From positions 13,697,786 through 13,761,785 of the forward strand of contig QCXZ01000041.1 in the NCBI GenBank assembly GCA_025024175.1: a DNA stretch of 64,000 nt, given 5' to 3'. The notes under the pieces were generated by a model. That model worked only from the letters and a program-made list of their open reading frames with translations. It was not told where the DNA came from and searched no databases. The translations under genes were made by a program, and so were the position numbers. The stretch is from Rhyzopertha dominica. Its lineage: Eukaryota; Arthropoda; Insecta; Coleoptera; Bostrichidae. Positions 43,691 to 56,919 of the stretch are shown here, one piece after another. Within the stretch, counting starts at the first letter, position 1; each line of letters opens with the position of its first letter.

Positions 43691-44129
43691 CATCAGCATA
43701 AATGTTGCTTCTTTCACAATTGCAGCAAAATTAAAGAAATAAGTGGGTAAATGCATTTTTTTCTTGATATCAAGTTTGCACTCTTTCACTTTATGGCTTT
43801 ACAATTTTGCAAAGTGGCTCTGATTACTGAATAGCGATTAAATTTTGTCCTTATATTTTAAAAATATTTTTAAAATGTAACATAAGAAATAAGTAGCTCC
43901 TTTTTCGTTCTGATTAGTTTATTATCATTTCTAATATCCTATGTATATGAAGGTAAAAAAATTCAAAATTCTACATCTGCTGGAGAAGATAGTTTTCTCT
44001 TTAAAAACTACTTTAATTTTTGTTTCTCCGTTACATTGTACTTTTAATCTTGCTCATCAAACCTACAACTTTCCAGTACCTTAGAAAATAGCTTATGTAT
44101 GTCTATATTAAGTAAGGATAACATTAATG

Positions 44130-44500
44130 ATACTCAAAATAAAAGGCCCGTTTTACTGATTTGTCCTCGAATCTGTCCTCATAAGAATATCGTGAAATAC
44201 CTTAATAATGTAACATGAGTCAATCAGTATGGTGTTATTCCCAATAGGTCCACTGTGATTAACTTGGTCAGCTTTGGTCAATTTGTCTCTGAGGTACTTA
44301 ACTGTCATCATCAAGCGTGTATTATTGTATATACTGATCTTCAAAAAGCATTTGATTGAATTGATCATTATTTCCACCTAACTAAACTGGAATGTTTTGG
44401 TTTTCTCATTCACTGATTTGCCTGTTTAAATCATATTTAGTAAAACGATAGAATGTAATTGAAACTGAGAAAGCTCATTCTGTATATTTTTATCAATATG
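44130..44500 (+). pseudogene. non-LTR (LINE) reverse transcriptase fragment
   Basis: Plus-strand reading, with two stops: SQYGVIPNRSTVINLVSF, then VSEVLNCHHQACIIVYTDLQKAFD and LTKLECFGF. The R-S-T-x-x-N-L and YTDLQKAFDxIDH blocks are characteristic of Jockey/CR1-like reverse transcriptases. Only this RT segment is visible. Confidence 0.65.
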
Positions 44501-45379
44501 CGACAGTACTAGAAATTTAAATTCCTTCCAAATTACAGATAGGTATTACACGTGTTCAAATCAGCATATAGGGATATAGTTATTTTCAATGGCCATATAA
44601 TTCAATGTTTTAAAATGACTTCGCAGTAAAAGCTTATATCAAGTCGCGTAAAAATAGGTTATTATGACATTATTATGACTGCAATAATTAAACTTGTTAC
44701 TTTAAATTAATCATTTTATGGTGCTACCCGCGAATGCCTTATATTTTTCAATGAGTCGTATATCTTGCATTTGGATTATCTGAAAGGATAAAGAATTGGC
44801 CACTGTAAATAAAAATGGTTTAAACACTTAAATAACCGTGTGGAAAGTGTAAATTTTATATTTATACCCAGAGAAAACAACAATAGTTGAGTTATCAAAC
44901 GGTAAACAAAACGCGATACAATGTAAATATTTCTTGAGAATTTTGTAGATATACTGAATGACACAACGCTAAAACCCAGACCTTGATAACCGAACTCGTG
45001 CGTTCTTATAAGTGTTGTATGTAATATCATAATTTGTATAGCAGTGCGTTACATTGAATTTATGGAGTCTACAAGAAGAATGTTGTCACAAGTTTATATA
45101 ATTATAAAAATAGGCAAAGGACCATAATAGTGAAAATGATGACAGCGGTTTGGAGTGAGTAGGCAAGAAGGCAAATAATGTAAAAAATCATATCTTCTAG
45201 TTCTATTTCATTTGTTTTGTTCACAACTTTTGTCCAGGATTGTACTTGTATTCAGTTTTTCGCGAAATCAGATATGTCATATTCGAAACTTAAAAACATT
45301 TGATTAGTCTATTGTTTTGATAATCTGTCAGTTTATTGTGATAGTGAGTGAAATCTTATTGTCAAGTTTGTATGATTCA

Positions 45380-46530
45380 AACACGAGTAGATACTACAAA
45401 ATGCCAAATACGCAAATATGGTGTTTGCTTATTATGGTTTTTGCAATGGACGTCATATAGCTGCTATTGTCGAATATTGTCAACGGTTTCCACAACCGAG
45501 ACGTCCTAATAAAAACGTATTTATAAGTGTTCATTATATACTGCGAGACTGGTCATCTCACTGCTAAAGTAACACCCGAGTGAAGTACTGGACAAAGCTT
45601 AGAAGAAATTGAAAATATTATGCAACTAGTAGAAGAAGATGCAATGACTAGCTCACAAAGACTTAGTGCTCAATTGGGCATTCCACAAAAATAATAATAA
45701 ACACACTCTTCTAGCGTACCATTTACATGAAGTCGATATATAAATAAAAATCGTCGTGTTGTATCGCGCATACAGTTTATGGATGAAGCAACTTTCACCC
45801 ACAACGGTATCAATAACACTCATAATTGCCATGTATTATGGTCAGACGAAAATCCTCATGCAACAGTCGAAAATTATTTTCTACATAAGTGTTTTGATAA
45901 ATGCGCTAAAAATTATTTAATTGGCCCTTTCATTTTGGAGAATTGCCTCACAGGAAATTATTGTTTAAATATTTTATAATACAAAACGAAGTACAGGGTT
46001 TTTAGAGGATGTTGCTCTCATGGAGTTCCAGCACATTTCTCTGGTCGAGCCAGGCAAAATTTGGACGAATGGTTTCCAGGGCGTTGGATTGGTCGTGGTG
46101 GTGCTAATAATTATCCTGCAAGATCTCCAGACCTTATACCAGTAGATTATTTTTATGGGTCTGGTTTAAAAATGAACCACAAAATTGAAGTAAACACTCG
46201 AATGAACTAATTCGACTTATTAATAATAAATACTGCAGACATCATTAAAGAAAGATATGAAGCAATTAGGACAGCAACAGGCGCTCTTCGTGGACGGGTT
46301 CGAAAAAGTTTAGAGGTTCTTAACATTTATTATAAAAACGATCTGTTTACGAAAATGTTAGTGTTTATGCAATTTTGTATTCCTTATTGCATTATTTGTA
46401 CTTGTTATTAAGCTATAACTGGAAAATAAATGAAAATCGGACTAAAACATATTAGTTTTTTTACGTTATTTTCGTGTATATAATGCACACCAGGAGTTTG
46501 GTCCATTTATTTCGAATCACCCTATATCCT
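45380..46530 (+). pseudogene. mariner-like transposase, broken (plus strand)
   Basis: N-terminal YCQRFPQPRRPNKNVF-type HTH region near 45460-45520; the 45779-45979 frame has MDEATFTHNGINNTHNCHVL, WSDENPH and LIGPFILENCLTGNYCLN (first Asp region); then shifted frames give the FPGRWIGRGG and ARSPDLIPVDYF-type blocks (about 46065-46160). The downstream edge ends near GAATCACCCTATA (about 46515-46527), a common mariner-type terminus. No intact frame. Confidence 0.7.
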
Positions 46531-48099
46531 TCATACAAGGCTTATACACCTATGAAGCGACCATGGCCTCGTACAATATGAGATCGTTAACACAACAATC
46601 TTATAGTTTCCCTAATCCTTCTCTCTGTCCTGTATCATTAGAACGTTTTTAAACAACTTTGCATTATATTCTAACAGGCCTTTCCCCAAGTAAGGAACTT
46701 GGTAATGAAATCATAAGTCAGGGAGATAATTAAATTAATCAAAAAATATTTTTGGCAACATAAAGGACTAGATTGTTTTTATCACTTGTTACTCTACCAG
46801 TTCACTCATTGCCTAGATTTCCAAAACAAATCATGTGCCTATGCATTACCAAAAATCATTCATATTGTGTTCACCGGATGTCCAGATCATTTCTCTATCT
46901 ACAAAATTATGCGTCAACTATTTGTAATTGATAAAATTATTCTGTCCCTTCATATTTTCGCATAATCGCCAAAAATAGAATAGTAACGGTTTAGTTTACA
47001 TTGAGAACGCCTTGGGCTGCAAATCAATTTTTGACATGCGATTGTTGTACCGTGTTTGTTCGTCACTGATTGTTTACCTAGATTCTCAACTAATCCCGTG
47101 TTTCAACATTTTGCTCCGAAACTCCAAGAATAGGCAAGGCAAAGGATTAAGTTTGCCTTCAATGCCCCCCTGATTTACAGCGGACCGGATCTATCGAGTA
47201 CACCTTTAATACCTCCTATCTCCGCCATAATTACTTTTTAATCGGCAACACTTAGTCGATAAGTTAGAGTGTTATCATTAGCAGGGATTAACAAAGATAT
47301 GATCTGGTACTTCACAGTTTCACAGATGTAGGGACGTCTATAAGTGGCAGCAATTCATTTTGAGTGCTATTTATATGCACTTATTGATTTAAAGGAAATG
47401 AAGTTTCGGTTATAACTTTGTTGCCTTCCTGTTGTTAGATAGCAATTATTATCAAGGTAAAACTTATTTATATTCACAGTTCCTATATATAGTTAGCTTT
47501 GTATGTTCTCTGTTTAAAAACAAAGAATTCGATTTCATTAATTGTCCATAATATCTGGCTAGAATCGTGCAATTTCATTCCGTATTTGTTGTTGCAGCAT
47601 AATGAATAATATCGTAAGTTCCTCACAAAGCAGAATAAAACTGAAAGGAACTGAAATAAAACACATTCGTAGCGCCTGCCTCAAAATTCAAGGTGCAATA
47701 GGTTCCCTGAAGACTGAAACATCAAACAAGATGCAATTTTTGGAGCTATGCGGTGACAGATGTTATGGAGATGAAACCTAGAATCAGTCGCCAAAGCCAA
47801 TTCGACAATTTTTGAGACTATCGAGGAATTCTGAATACAGAGTTACGGCGTAAAGGCAAGACTATAACAAATAGTATATTATGTAGATCATCGTTTGGCC
47901 AAGATCTATCCAACGAGCCATCAATGAGCCCGATCCGTCAAGCCGTTCGCGAGCTATAAGACAGGCATGAAGTTTGCATTATAACGCTATCCATACATAG
48001 GAGTTATATCTGACGTAGCTCCGAGTTACTTTTTTGTTTGCAAATCTTGAAAACGCCTTTCATAGCTGAGACTTGTTTATATAACAACAGATATTAGTA
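46531..48099. other. otopetrin intron 3, no gene recognised
   Basis: AT-rich, with no convincing repeats or frames. Confidence 0.4.
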
Positions 48100-48475
48100 C
48101 AGGGTTTCTATAAATTATTCGTGTATCCAGGGCGCTTATGGAAATTATCGAGTAAATCAGTTTGCCGCCTCTCAAAAAGGTGAACACAATTTTTGCTTAC
48201 TTGTCTTCTGTTGATTATTGAATTATTTGATATATTTCAATATGAAAAAACGCCTGTGAGTGTGTATTTTCAACATATTCTGTAGTGTTTTTTGGGTTGA
48301 TTAAATTAAAGGTTGTAGAAAGCTCACATTTTGGAGCTCTGGGGTGACATTGATTTGCAACCTTCAGTACTATAGCCGTGCATATTGTAGCTTGGCAAAA
48401 GTTACAAAAAGGCGGCAGGGAGAATTCAAAAAATCAACGCCGCTCGCGTTGCTTTAATCATTTATAGAAACGCTG
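48100..48475. mobile_element. TA-flanked MITE, copy 2
   Basis: CAGGGTTTCTATAAATTATTC at left and TCATTTATAGAAACGCTG at right, flanked by TA (48098-48099, 48476-48477). The interior matches the 14671-15026 copy (CCAGGGCGCTTATGGAAATT, TTGTAGCTTGGCAA, AACGCCGC). Confidence 0.82.
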
Positions 48476-50116
48476 TATATATGCCATTGTGTTTTGTATA
48501 AGCTAACCATCTGCAAGCCAAGTTTTCGAGTGTGATTTGGAAGCAGAAAATTAGCGTTAACCTTTCTCTAGTTTCTAAAGGCTACAATACCCGGTCAAGA
48601 AATATCCGATTGCTTATAATATAACTGTAATACACAATTACTATGTTAAAATAATTGTAAGCGTAGGTCAATACTTCGATTTTGATGTGTTTTGCACCAC
48701 AGCAGCGTATATCTTTTTGAGCTGGTAATACTCGAAATGTGACGGCAAACTGATGCATCCAAACAAAGCGAATTACGCCAGTGTCCAAAGGATTTACTTG
48801 TTACCGCAAGTTCCGGAGCTTGATTTTTAATCATCAATTTGAATATTTTAAATGCAAAGGCAGATCAATTTCTCGTTAGCCGTGACAAATCAGCGAAAAA
48901 ACTCCAAAGGTCTTGAGGAAAAAGAGCAAAAGGTCTTCCTAATATTTGGCAGACTTGTGAGTTGGTCACGGTAATGGATTTGCTGCACCAGAAATCACTA
49001 GTACACCCTTCTAAAATTGTAAATTATGCAATTTGTGGATCTGGCGTTGATCATACTTATTTCACTTAAAGAGCAAGGTTTTTTTAACTTAATGCCCAAT
49101 AATAATTCGTTTTCTCTAATTGTTGGAATCATCGCATTCTAAATATACACTTCTGATTACATAAATACTCAAAATAAAAACTCCCGCACAAAATTTTTGC
49201 ATCTTTTCCTTCATCTTCTTCTAAAAGGATCTAATCCTTTGTGTCTTTGCCTACTTCGCTATTCACTCTTACCACGTCTCGAATACCGAGTTCTTTCTTT
49301 CAGCGTTACTCCCCGGATATTTATTAGCATCTTCATCTCAGTAGTTTTCATGATTGATTTGGCTTTTGATGTTTCTGCTGAGCAAAGATGAGCATTTACA
49401 CGTAATGTATAATTTTCTACGTTTCACCGGTAAAAAATGTGGGTAACGCACTTTGGCGTATATTTTGAGTAGAAAACATAAGACAACTATATTATGGCTA
49501 AAGTATATTAGATACAAGTTAAAACTAAATGGAAATTATTTTGTTTCTAAAAATTTTCCTGTTTTGTTGGCTTCTTCATTTGTCGAGAATTCCTTAAAAT
49601 TTATAAAATTTTGTACATTATATTACAAGCTTGTATAACATATCACATAGTCATCATGGTACCCAAAACGGTTTTCTTACTTCTTTGGGATACGAAAGAT
49701 CAAGCATATGTTTCCAAGTTTTTCCTTCTACGTCTATTTAGGGTGTATTCCTAAAAATATTGTTTACTAATTATCAAATTCAGAACCGCATACTCCACCT
49801 GCAGGTAGATTTTTCTTCGTAGTAAGGTATTAGCTATAACTATACTGTAATTATCACTTGCTACTCGCTGCTTTAGATCAATGTGCTTTGTTCAGCTATG
49901 TCAATATAACAGATTACGACAAATGAACAAATTGCGCCGTTATTTCCGTTTGTAAAGAAAAAAGACAGTGAAGTTAGAGCTTACAGTCAATGAGAAGTCC
50001 ATTTGACCGATTTAGGTGTCCGAGGTGCTTTTGACAGTTTGCTTGCAATGCTTAAATGGGTTTTCTGACCCAAACGTAAAATTGTAGGTCTTTTTAAACT
50101 CTTTAAAAATAGAATA
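48476..50116. other. otopetrin intron 3, no gene recognised
   Basis: AT-rich. Short plus-strand frames around 49197-49640 have no recognisable motif. Confidence 0.4.
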
Positions 50117-50454
50117 TTGGGTGTCCAAAAGTTTTTTTTGTAGATTATCATATTTTGCAAATAAAGTTAATTTTTGGAAATATTTTTTGACCTTACCCCG
50201 TATAATAAATATTGCTTTATAGTTGGATGCCGCCTTTTATTTTCTTCAATTTGTGTCTTTACCATGTATGCGTAATTTTTACTCCTTCTTAGTGAAAAAC
50301 AAGAAAAACTATTCGCCGCCATTTTTGTTAATAGTAAGTAGTAAGTAAAAAGTTCGTTCTACAGAGAGAGAGGCTAGAAAACGAAACCCTGCTATGAGGC
50401 TAGTTTGGTTTTCTACATCACGCACTAGCCTCATCGCAGGGTTTCGTTTCCTAG

Positions 50455-50496
<42 letters not shown>

Positions 50497-50847
50497 GAAC
50501 GAAATTTGTGCTTTATTTACTAAAAAGTTACCGCAAATTTTGGGGTTTTGTATGCAGCGATGGGTATGTAGGCATATTTTGTACCGCAATAAGCTACTAA
50601 AATAACACTTAAAAAATTATGAACAACCCTATTAACAAAAATGGCGGCGAATAGTTTTTCTTGTTTTTCACTAAGAAGGAGTAAAAATTACGCATACATG
50701 GTAAAGACACAAATTGAAGAAAATAAAAGGCGACATCCAACTATAAAGTAATATTTATTATACGGGGTAAGGTTAAAAAATATTTACAAAAATTAACTTT
50801 ATTTGCAAAATATGATAATCTGCAAAAAAAAATTTTTGGACACCCAA
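50117..50847. mobile_element. large palindromic MITE with a TC microsatellite core
   Basis: TA-flanked (50115-50116, 50848-50849), with ends TTGGGTGTCCAAAA / TTTTTGGACACCCAA. The arms 50117-50335 and 50630-50847 are near-mirror copies (GATTATCATATTTTGCAAAT, CGTATAATAAATATT, TTACTCCTTCTTAGTGAAAA, TTCGCCGCCATTTTTGTTAA). A second inner palindrome (about 50355-50505) has arms CGTTCT-CAGAGAG-GGCTAG and AAACGAAACCCTGC. One arm holds a CT repeat expanded to about 40 bp while the other arm keeps a short GA tract. Non-coding. Confidence 0.85.
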
Positions 50848-52507
50848 TATTACATATTATATATTACATCGTTTATGTGTAGATAATAATGTAATATACA
50901 TGTCGTATTCTACATCCCCTTCACTGCTGCTGAGGTTTTCTCTAGCATATGTGAGTATGGGCTTGAAGCAGGTTTTATGGATGCAGGTTTCATGCTCATG
51001 TGTTTATTCCGCCAAATAATGTTTCATAGGCATCTTGGCACTGTGGCTGCTTTGTGCGATTGTGTTCTTATTACTTCTATAAGCTGTCGATTGCTCGAAG
51101 TTACAACACCCGCTACAAGCTTTCATCGTACTGGAGGGTTGGAGATACCCATTGACTGTCTTTTCGACCGACAAGATCTCAGAATATGTGGGTAAATCAA
51201 ATATTGACTGTAATTATTCTCCCAACTTTTGTTATTAATTGTGTGGGAAAGAAAGATGCATCCAGGTCGTCGAGAGATTTTGTTGTCGACAGCGCCATGT
51301 CAGTACAGGAGATAATACCAACAAGGATTGTCTACACATTCGGACATTCCTATTAAGGGGGATTTACCCAGCAAAAATACTGCTGCATTTTAAGCCTTTC
51401 TAATTACAAATTATGTCTTTAAAAACGTAATATCTCTTTCAGCCAATTTTTTGTAAGGAGATTGTTCTATATTCGTTCCGTCAGTTGCAAACTTGTGAAT
51501 TGCATAAATACTTTGTAAAAGAAATTGGCGCACTTTCCTTAAAATACAGACGCTTAAGTTCATTTCTGAATACCTATTTAATTAGTTGATAATCAGGCGA
51601 CGTACGGAACTCTAGCAATGTGTAATCTATCGATATATTTAATTTTTGTGACACAATCTACAGCGGTGTTCATGCAATTTGAAACCAAAAATAGAAGTTT
51701 TACGGTTTGGTTGAAGCGGTCGATTTCAAGGACACTTCTCTATAACGCTAGAAAATATAACACTTTTTGATACTTTATAAAGACGCTTTCGAAAATCCGA
51801 AAATTTGATTGATGCATCAAACTTTTCTTTGGGCAGGAAATAGTCNAGCAGCGTTACAAATTCGCNAACTTATTTATATTGACAGGCTCCTAATAATTAA
51901 TGAAATTGCTTTACATGATGGAGTATATTTCGTAAGTTCACAAAAAATTACATTTAGAGCAAACAACATTACTGCGGATAACTTGTAAGGATTGCGAGTA
52001 TTATAAGTAGCGTGGAATTCAGTGCTCGACTACAATCGCATTGATCAATAAAAATTATAAGAATTACACTGGAAATCCGTAGAACTTGCAACTTTTATTT
52101 ATTTGGCCCTTCTCCAGAATATAAGATTACTTATATAGAAAAACAAGAATTCCCTTTTTTTGTTAGAGTAAGAATAAAAAAAGGATTCAATTCATTACCC
52201 ACATATTCTTAATTTAAGTAAGTTTTAACTGCATCGGTACAATTATCATCTAGCCCTTCCACCACAAGTTGTTCAAGAACTAAAAAACTAGTTTAAAAGA
52301 TGCTTCTCAAATCAAAACATTCTAAAATTCATTTACTGTTCAAAAATGAACAGAAGTTGCGCCACACTGAATATTTGTCTATCAGATCGAGAAGAAGAGA
52401 TCAGTCTAGAGTTAAAAACAATATAGTATTTTATTTATTCGATCTTAGAACATCGCAAAAATTAGCATGGTTCTTAATCTAGCACAGATAGTACTAAGCT
52501 CACTTAC
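50848..52507. other. otopetrin intron 3, no gene recognised
   Basis: A 72-codon plus frame at 50977-51195 and others show no domain. Two N bases lie near 51850. AT-rich. Confidence 0.4.
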
Positions 52508-52675
52508 ATTTTTCGTATTGTACCTAGGGTCGTGGAAATCGTTGCTGGAATGCACTTTCCTCATTCTTCCGCCGAGTTGAATCGAAGGCGCCACGGTAGC
52601 TGAGATGTGCCTCACACGCGGTTGCGATCCATCGGGGTGTCTCAAAAAGGACTCAGATCTCACATAATTGGGCCT
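52508..52675 (-). CDS. probable otopetrin coding exon 2 (N-terminal cytosolic)
   Basis: A 168-bp exon with acceptor TTTTTCAG and donor AAAAAT/GTAAGT on the minus strand, phase 0 on both sides. It encodes RPNYVRSESFLRHPDGSQPR, VRHISATVAPSIQLGGRMRK and VHSSNDFHDPRYNTKN, a basic, Ser-rich cytosolic segment. Its link to the otopetrin exons rests on strand, phase and lack of any other gene start between; the giant 27-kb intron makes it less certain. Confidence 0.6.
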
Positions 52676-52728
52676 CTGAAAAATTTCAAATTTGGAATAG
52701 TGACAAGCCTACCTAAAATTGTAAGTAC

Positions 52729-52839
52729 CTCAGTCGGTTCTGGAGATCTGGTCTCCTCCACCACTGAATTCCTTTCTCCAGGTTCTCCTATCGTAAAGGT
52801 GCCACTTTCTGGCGCACGAATTTCTTCCGGAGGTGCCAT
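52729..52839 (-). CDS. probable otopetrin first coding exon
   Basis: ATG at 52837-52839 in the context AAAACATGG. It encodes 37 residues, MAPPEEIRAPESGTFTIGEP then ERNSVVEETRSPEPTE, an acidic start, up to donor GAG/GTACTTAC. The intron to exon 2 is only 53 bp. No upstream coding was seen, so this is taken as the translation start of the minus-strand gene. Confidence 0.6.
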
Positions 52840-54956
52840 GTTTTCTTAGCTAATACCACTGGAATACTAGCAGTTGCATTATCAATGAAGGCGAAATCGG
52901 CTGTGAATTCTAGGATTATATGGCGATTTACTGATACTGCACGGACAAAAACTTATAATGCGGTGGCTGCTCTAATCAAAGATTACGGCGTTAATTTCTT
53001 CACTATCGATGAGTACTGAGTTTTGATTCTGCGATAGGAGGGTTCTACCGGGAAGAAGGGATTAGCAAGATAAACGTCGGTATAATAAGTCATGTTTTTG
53101 TCAAATGCCGCGATTGGTGTAAGTTTTTATAACTAGACATCCACTTTTGGAAGATAGGAGATTTCTTGGATTTTCCATTACAAGTTTCTGAAGCAGCATT
53201 AATTGTTACAATATTTTGTTTTAAATGAAAGTTTTCTAAGGATGCGCAAAATGGTACTATAGCAAAATTTGAATGCCTTTAATTATTGAACCTACAACAT
53301 TTCTAAGTCTCATCTCTTAACTATTTTATTAAGTGTCTAAATAATAGGATAAAATCAAGGAACGTTAACGTTTACATCATGATATCTCTAATACCATAGT
53401 GACTACAACAGTTTATTGCAACATTGAGAAAGGAAACGACGTGCATAGCATTCAGAGGAATGTTAGTGTAATTATTCCGGTAATTACTAGATTAGTTAGA
53501 TTATTTTGTTCAGACCAGTCTTCATCATGAATTGCCATATATGTATATTGTATGCAGAGCTATTGTTCATTCTACTTTGCTTCTTGTTTAATTTAAATTT
53601 AGTTAAGCACAGTTTGCTGCGTGTGGGAAACTAATCGTTTTAATCCAACTATTATAGTAAACATTTATTTAGTTACTTTACTTGAGTTTAAAACATATTT
53701 TTTTTATATTCATCGCTTAAAGCTTGACATGGAAGGCTATGGACAATGGACGCAAGTGAAAACAAGCACTCATGATCCCATTACCCGATGCGATATAGGA
53801 TAATGGGAACGAATCATAGGTTGTTTTTTTCCACTCATAATATACTCCGTCTACGGCCGAACACTATTACTAATTCATTCTAAACATAGACTACCTAGAC
53901 AGAACAAATTGTTGCCGTAGGTGTTAGGGATAATTTTTTATTAAAGATTTTTCTTAGATGGCTCCCGTTCCCCCGCGCTCGATTTGACGAAATTTAAGGT
54001 CACATAGAGCAGACAAACAAATAATGTGTGGTAGTACATACATAGGCTTCTTAATTATTGTTATATTACGATACCTGTTCTTATTATACGGGAATTTTAT
54101 ATTTATGACGATAATCAAAATGGTTGGTGTTTGCAATTTTATTACTTNAAGTGAAAATATAAACTAACGTTTAACCAGTAAAAAAAGAAAATGTGTCACA
54201 TGTGCCTAAATTATTAAAAAACTTTTTACTTTTAATATGTGGCGCCACCTATCGGCAATCCGTAAGAACTTAAATTCGCCGGCAAGAACAGAGACTCTTC
54301 GGAATCGTATGTTCGGCATCCTTAATAGAGTTATCCGTAGTCCGGCAGATCATTTGTCGCAGTCTTATTTTATTAGTTTTAAACATCTAGATACCTATGT
54401 ATTTCTAGGCAGCGCTTATGCAGATGTTGGGCACGAAGTAACTGATAGGTATGAAACCATAATCTAACTTTATTCTGACAGACGCTAATAATCCAGAAAA
54501 CAACATCAGTTACTGAGATTGATACTTGATAGTGAACGCAAAATACCCACTGATCTCTAAATAACTGGATGTCGCATAAATCATTCAAAACTGTGATAAG
54601 TAGCCACCTTGCCGCTGGTACTCGTACTATCAACTTAACGGCGCGTTCAAATTTTAGGTTAGATCCTTAACTATATAATATGGTTATGAGTAAACGTAAC
54701 ATCCAGTTTGTACGGTACATGTTTCTTACTCAAACACTACAACGATCATCTTTTGGAAATTTGCAGACAGATGATGAGTTCACGATTTTAACCGTCAATC
54801 ATTAACATTATATTTACCGCAGAAGCGAACCTTTGTCAAAATTTTAGTACAAGGACCAGCGGCTAGGCGCTAAAGTGGCGTAAATCTATCACAAATAATT
54901 TACATTCATTTTGGTATGTAAGCGACATCCAGTTACTTAGAGATCAGTGAAAATAC
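52840..54956. other. intergenic, between divergent otopetrin and ISWI genes
   Basis: AT-rich, with no gene recognised. It would contain the otopetrin 5' UTR and promoter, but no element is diagnostic. One N near 54148. Confidence 0.45.
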
Positions 54957-55653
54957 TAGAGATGTGTAACTCAGGAGTGAGCTGCATCGAAGAGCCGACT
55001 CTTTCAAACGAGCTGTTAAGGCAGCTCACTTATTTCAGTAGATGCAGCTCTCCGACTCAGCGCCGAACTGAACTGAATTGCCGAGCTGGCTGACAACGTG
55101 ATAACTGAACGCAGCTATCGTTCATTGATACGACTCCGGCGAGCTGTTCTATCCGTTCTTTTTCCCAACATGTTAAGTAGGTACACTGGTACATAGTTAC
55201 AAAATCTATGTAAACAACATGAGCCAGGTAATTAATAACTGAAAGTCGACGTTTTAACGAACGTAAATATATGGGTTTGCAACAAAGGTAGTACCTATGT
55301 AACAAAAAATAAAACATCATTATGCAAACAACTAAAAAACACAACTCTACAATTCACAAAAGTATATCAAATTAAAAATATTATTTCTTCCACTTTGTTG
55401 CTGGACAGACGAGGGAGTTGTCAAGTTTACTTCCGGTTTTAATTTTAAATTTGATAATTTGGCTTGTCCAACAAAAAAGAATACGTAAATCCAGACTTTA
55501 AGTACGTCTCGGATACGAGAGATCTAGATCAAATAGAGACTGATAGAGAGCCGTGACGATAATCATATGACCGCGAATCGTAGGGATCTTGCAGCTCTTT
55601 TGAGCCGACTCACTGAGTCAGCTCAGTTCAAAGAATCGAAATGCCCACCTCTA
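54957..55653. mobile_element. hAT-type MITE with 8-bp target duplication
   Basis: Flanked by an exact GAAAATAC duplication (54949-54956 and 55654-55661). The ends TAGAGATGTGTAACTC and GAAATGCCCACCTCTA are imperfect inverted repeats (TAGAGGTGGGCA type). The subterminal regions share GAGCTGC/GAGCCGACTC motifs in inverted orientation. 697 bp and non-coding. The 8-bp duplication and end sequence indicate hAT transposase mobilisation. Confidence 0.88.
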
Positions 55654-55661
55654 GAAAATAC

Positions 55662-56919
55662 CCAACAATGCAACAAATTCCACCGCATATACCCATCGAA
55701 CTAGAGCGTAATAAAACTACCTAATATCAGCGCAGGACCACCTGGCGACCAAGTGTACCAGATGCATAAACGCTTGCTTACGCACTAGTTGGACTGAAAC
55801 AGAGATGGCGCTGACGTTTCCGTTTTTATTCCATACATGGTTTGCCTGTCAAATTTCCATCATAAATAATACTTTATGCATTCAATTTATAGGATGATTG
55901 TTGCTTTTGAGATACAGTGTTTAATTTCATTTTTTATATTTGGTTTATACAGTTAATTCCATTTCTATAAAACTACTCACTAGTAAAAGTTCTTCAAAAT
56001 TTTGAATGTGAATCAGCTTTTATGAATCTAGTTATTACTTGCACGGAATTCTATTTCAATATAATCCGTGATTACTTGTTAGTTGTTACTTGGCTGTTTT
56101 GAGTCAAATGTCAGATTTAACAAATTTACTGCAGATTATCATTTTTATTTATTAATTATTATACAAGATAACAAGGTAAGTCATAAAAGGTTGACGACTG
56201 GCAGAGCAAACTTGCGCAATGCCATAAAGAGAATAAGACTACACGTTTTAATTAATTTTAGCTAAATACACATTCCCTCTTGACATTGAATAACCACTAA
56301 TGACATAATGCCAAATTATAGATTTGAAATTTTAAAAAGAATTCCAATGTTGTGTTTTAAACATTGGTTTTATAGAAATGGAATTAACTATAGGTATTCC
56401 ACTACTTTCTCATAGNAACGTCAGAAATCTAAAGAGATGCTCAAACTTTTAACCGATACGGTAGCTACCGCGTTTATTGACATGCGAGAGCTTCAAAGCA
56501 GATTCGGAATTTGTTTACCTAATTTAGTTTGATGTTTGAGAATATCGACGAAACAAGCACATGCTGTAAAACGCTAACAGCTGCTGCAATATATAAATAT
56601 GTGGGCTTTTTTTGTATACTTTCAATATCAGTATTTGATTAAATTAACTCTTGGTTATCCATGATATCGTGCATAACATCAAACGTAGAATAAACGAACA
56701 CAGAAAGACCACCAGACCAGTATTCTAAATATTGCATACGAGCTGAAAATGCATTAATTGGAAGAATATACTCCAGCTACACATTATTTAATCCTTACAG
56801 CTTCTATTTCTAGTTCATTCTTTTTTGCGGAGGTACTTTCACTAACACTTTTGTGTTTTGTCTATCCCTCGCGGTATAGTTTCTGGGTCTTTGCTCTATT
56901 TCGTTTCAGCTCTGTGTAG
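55662..56919. other. intergenic, no gene recognised
   Basis: AT-rich sequence upstream of ISWI. No repeat ends identified. One N near 56416. Confidence 0.4.
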
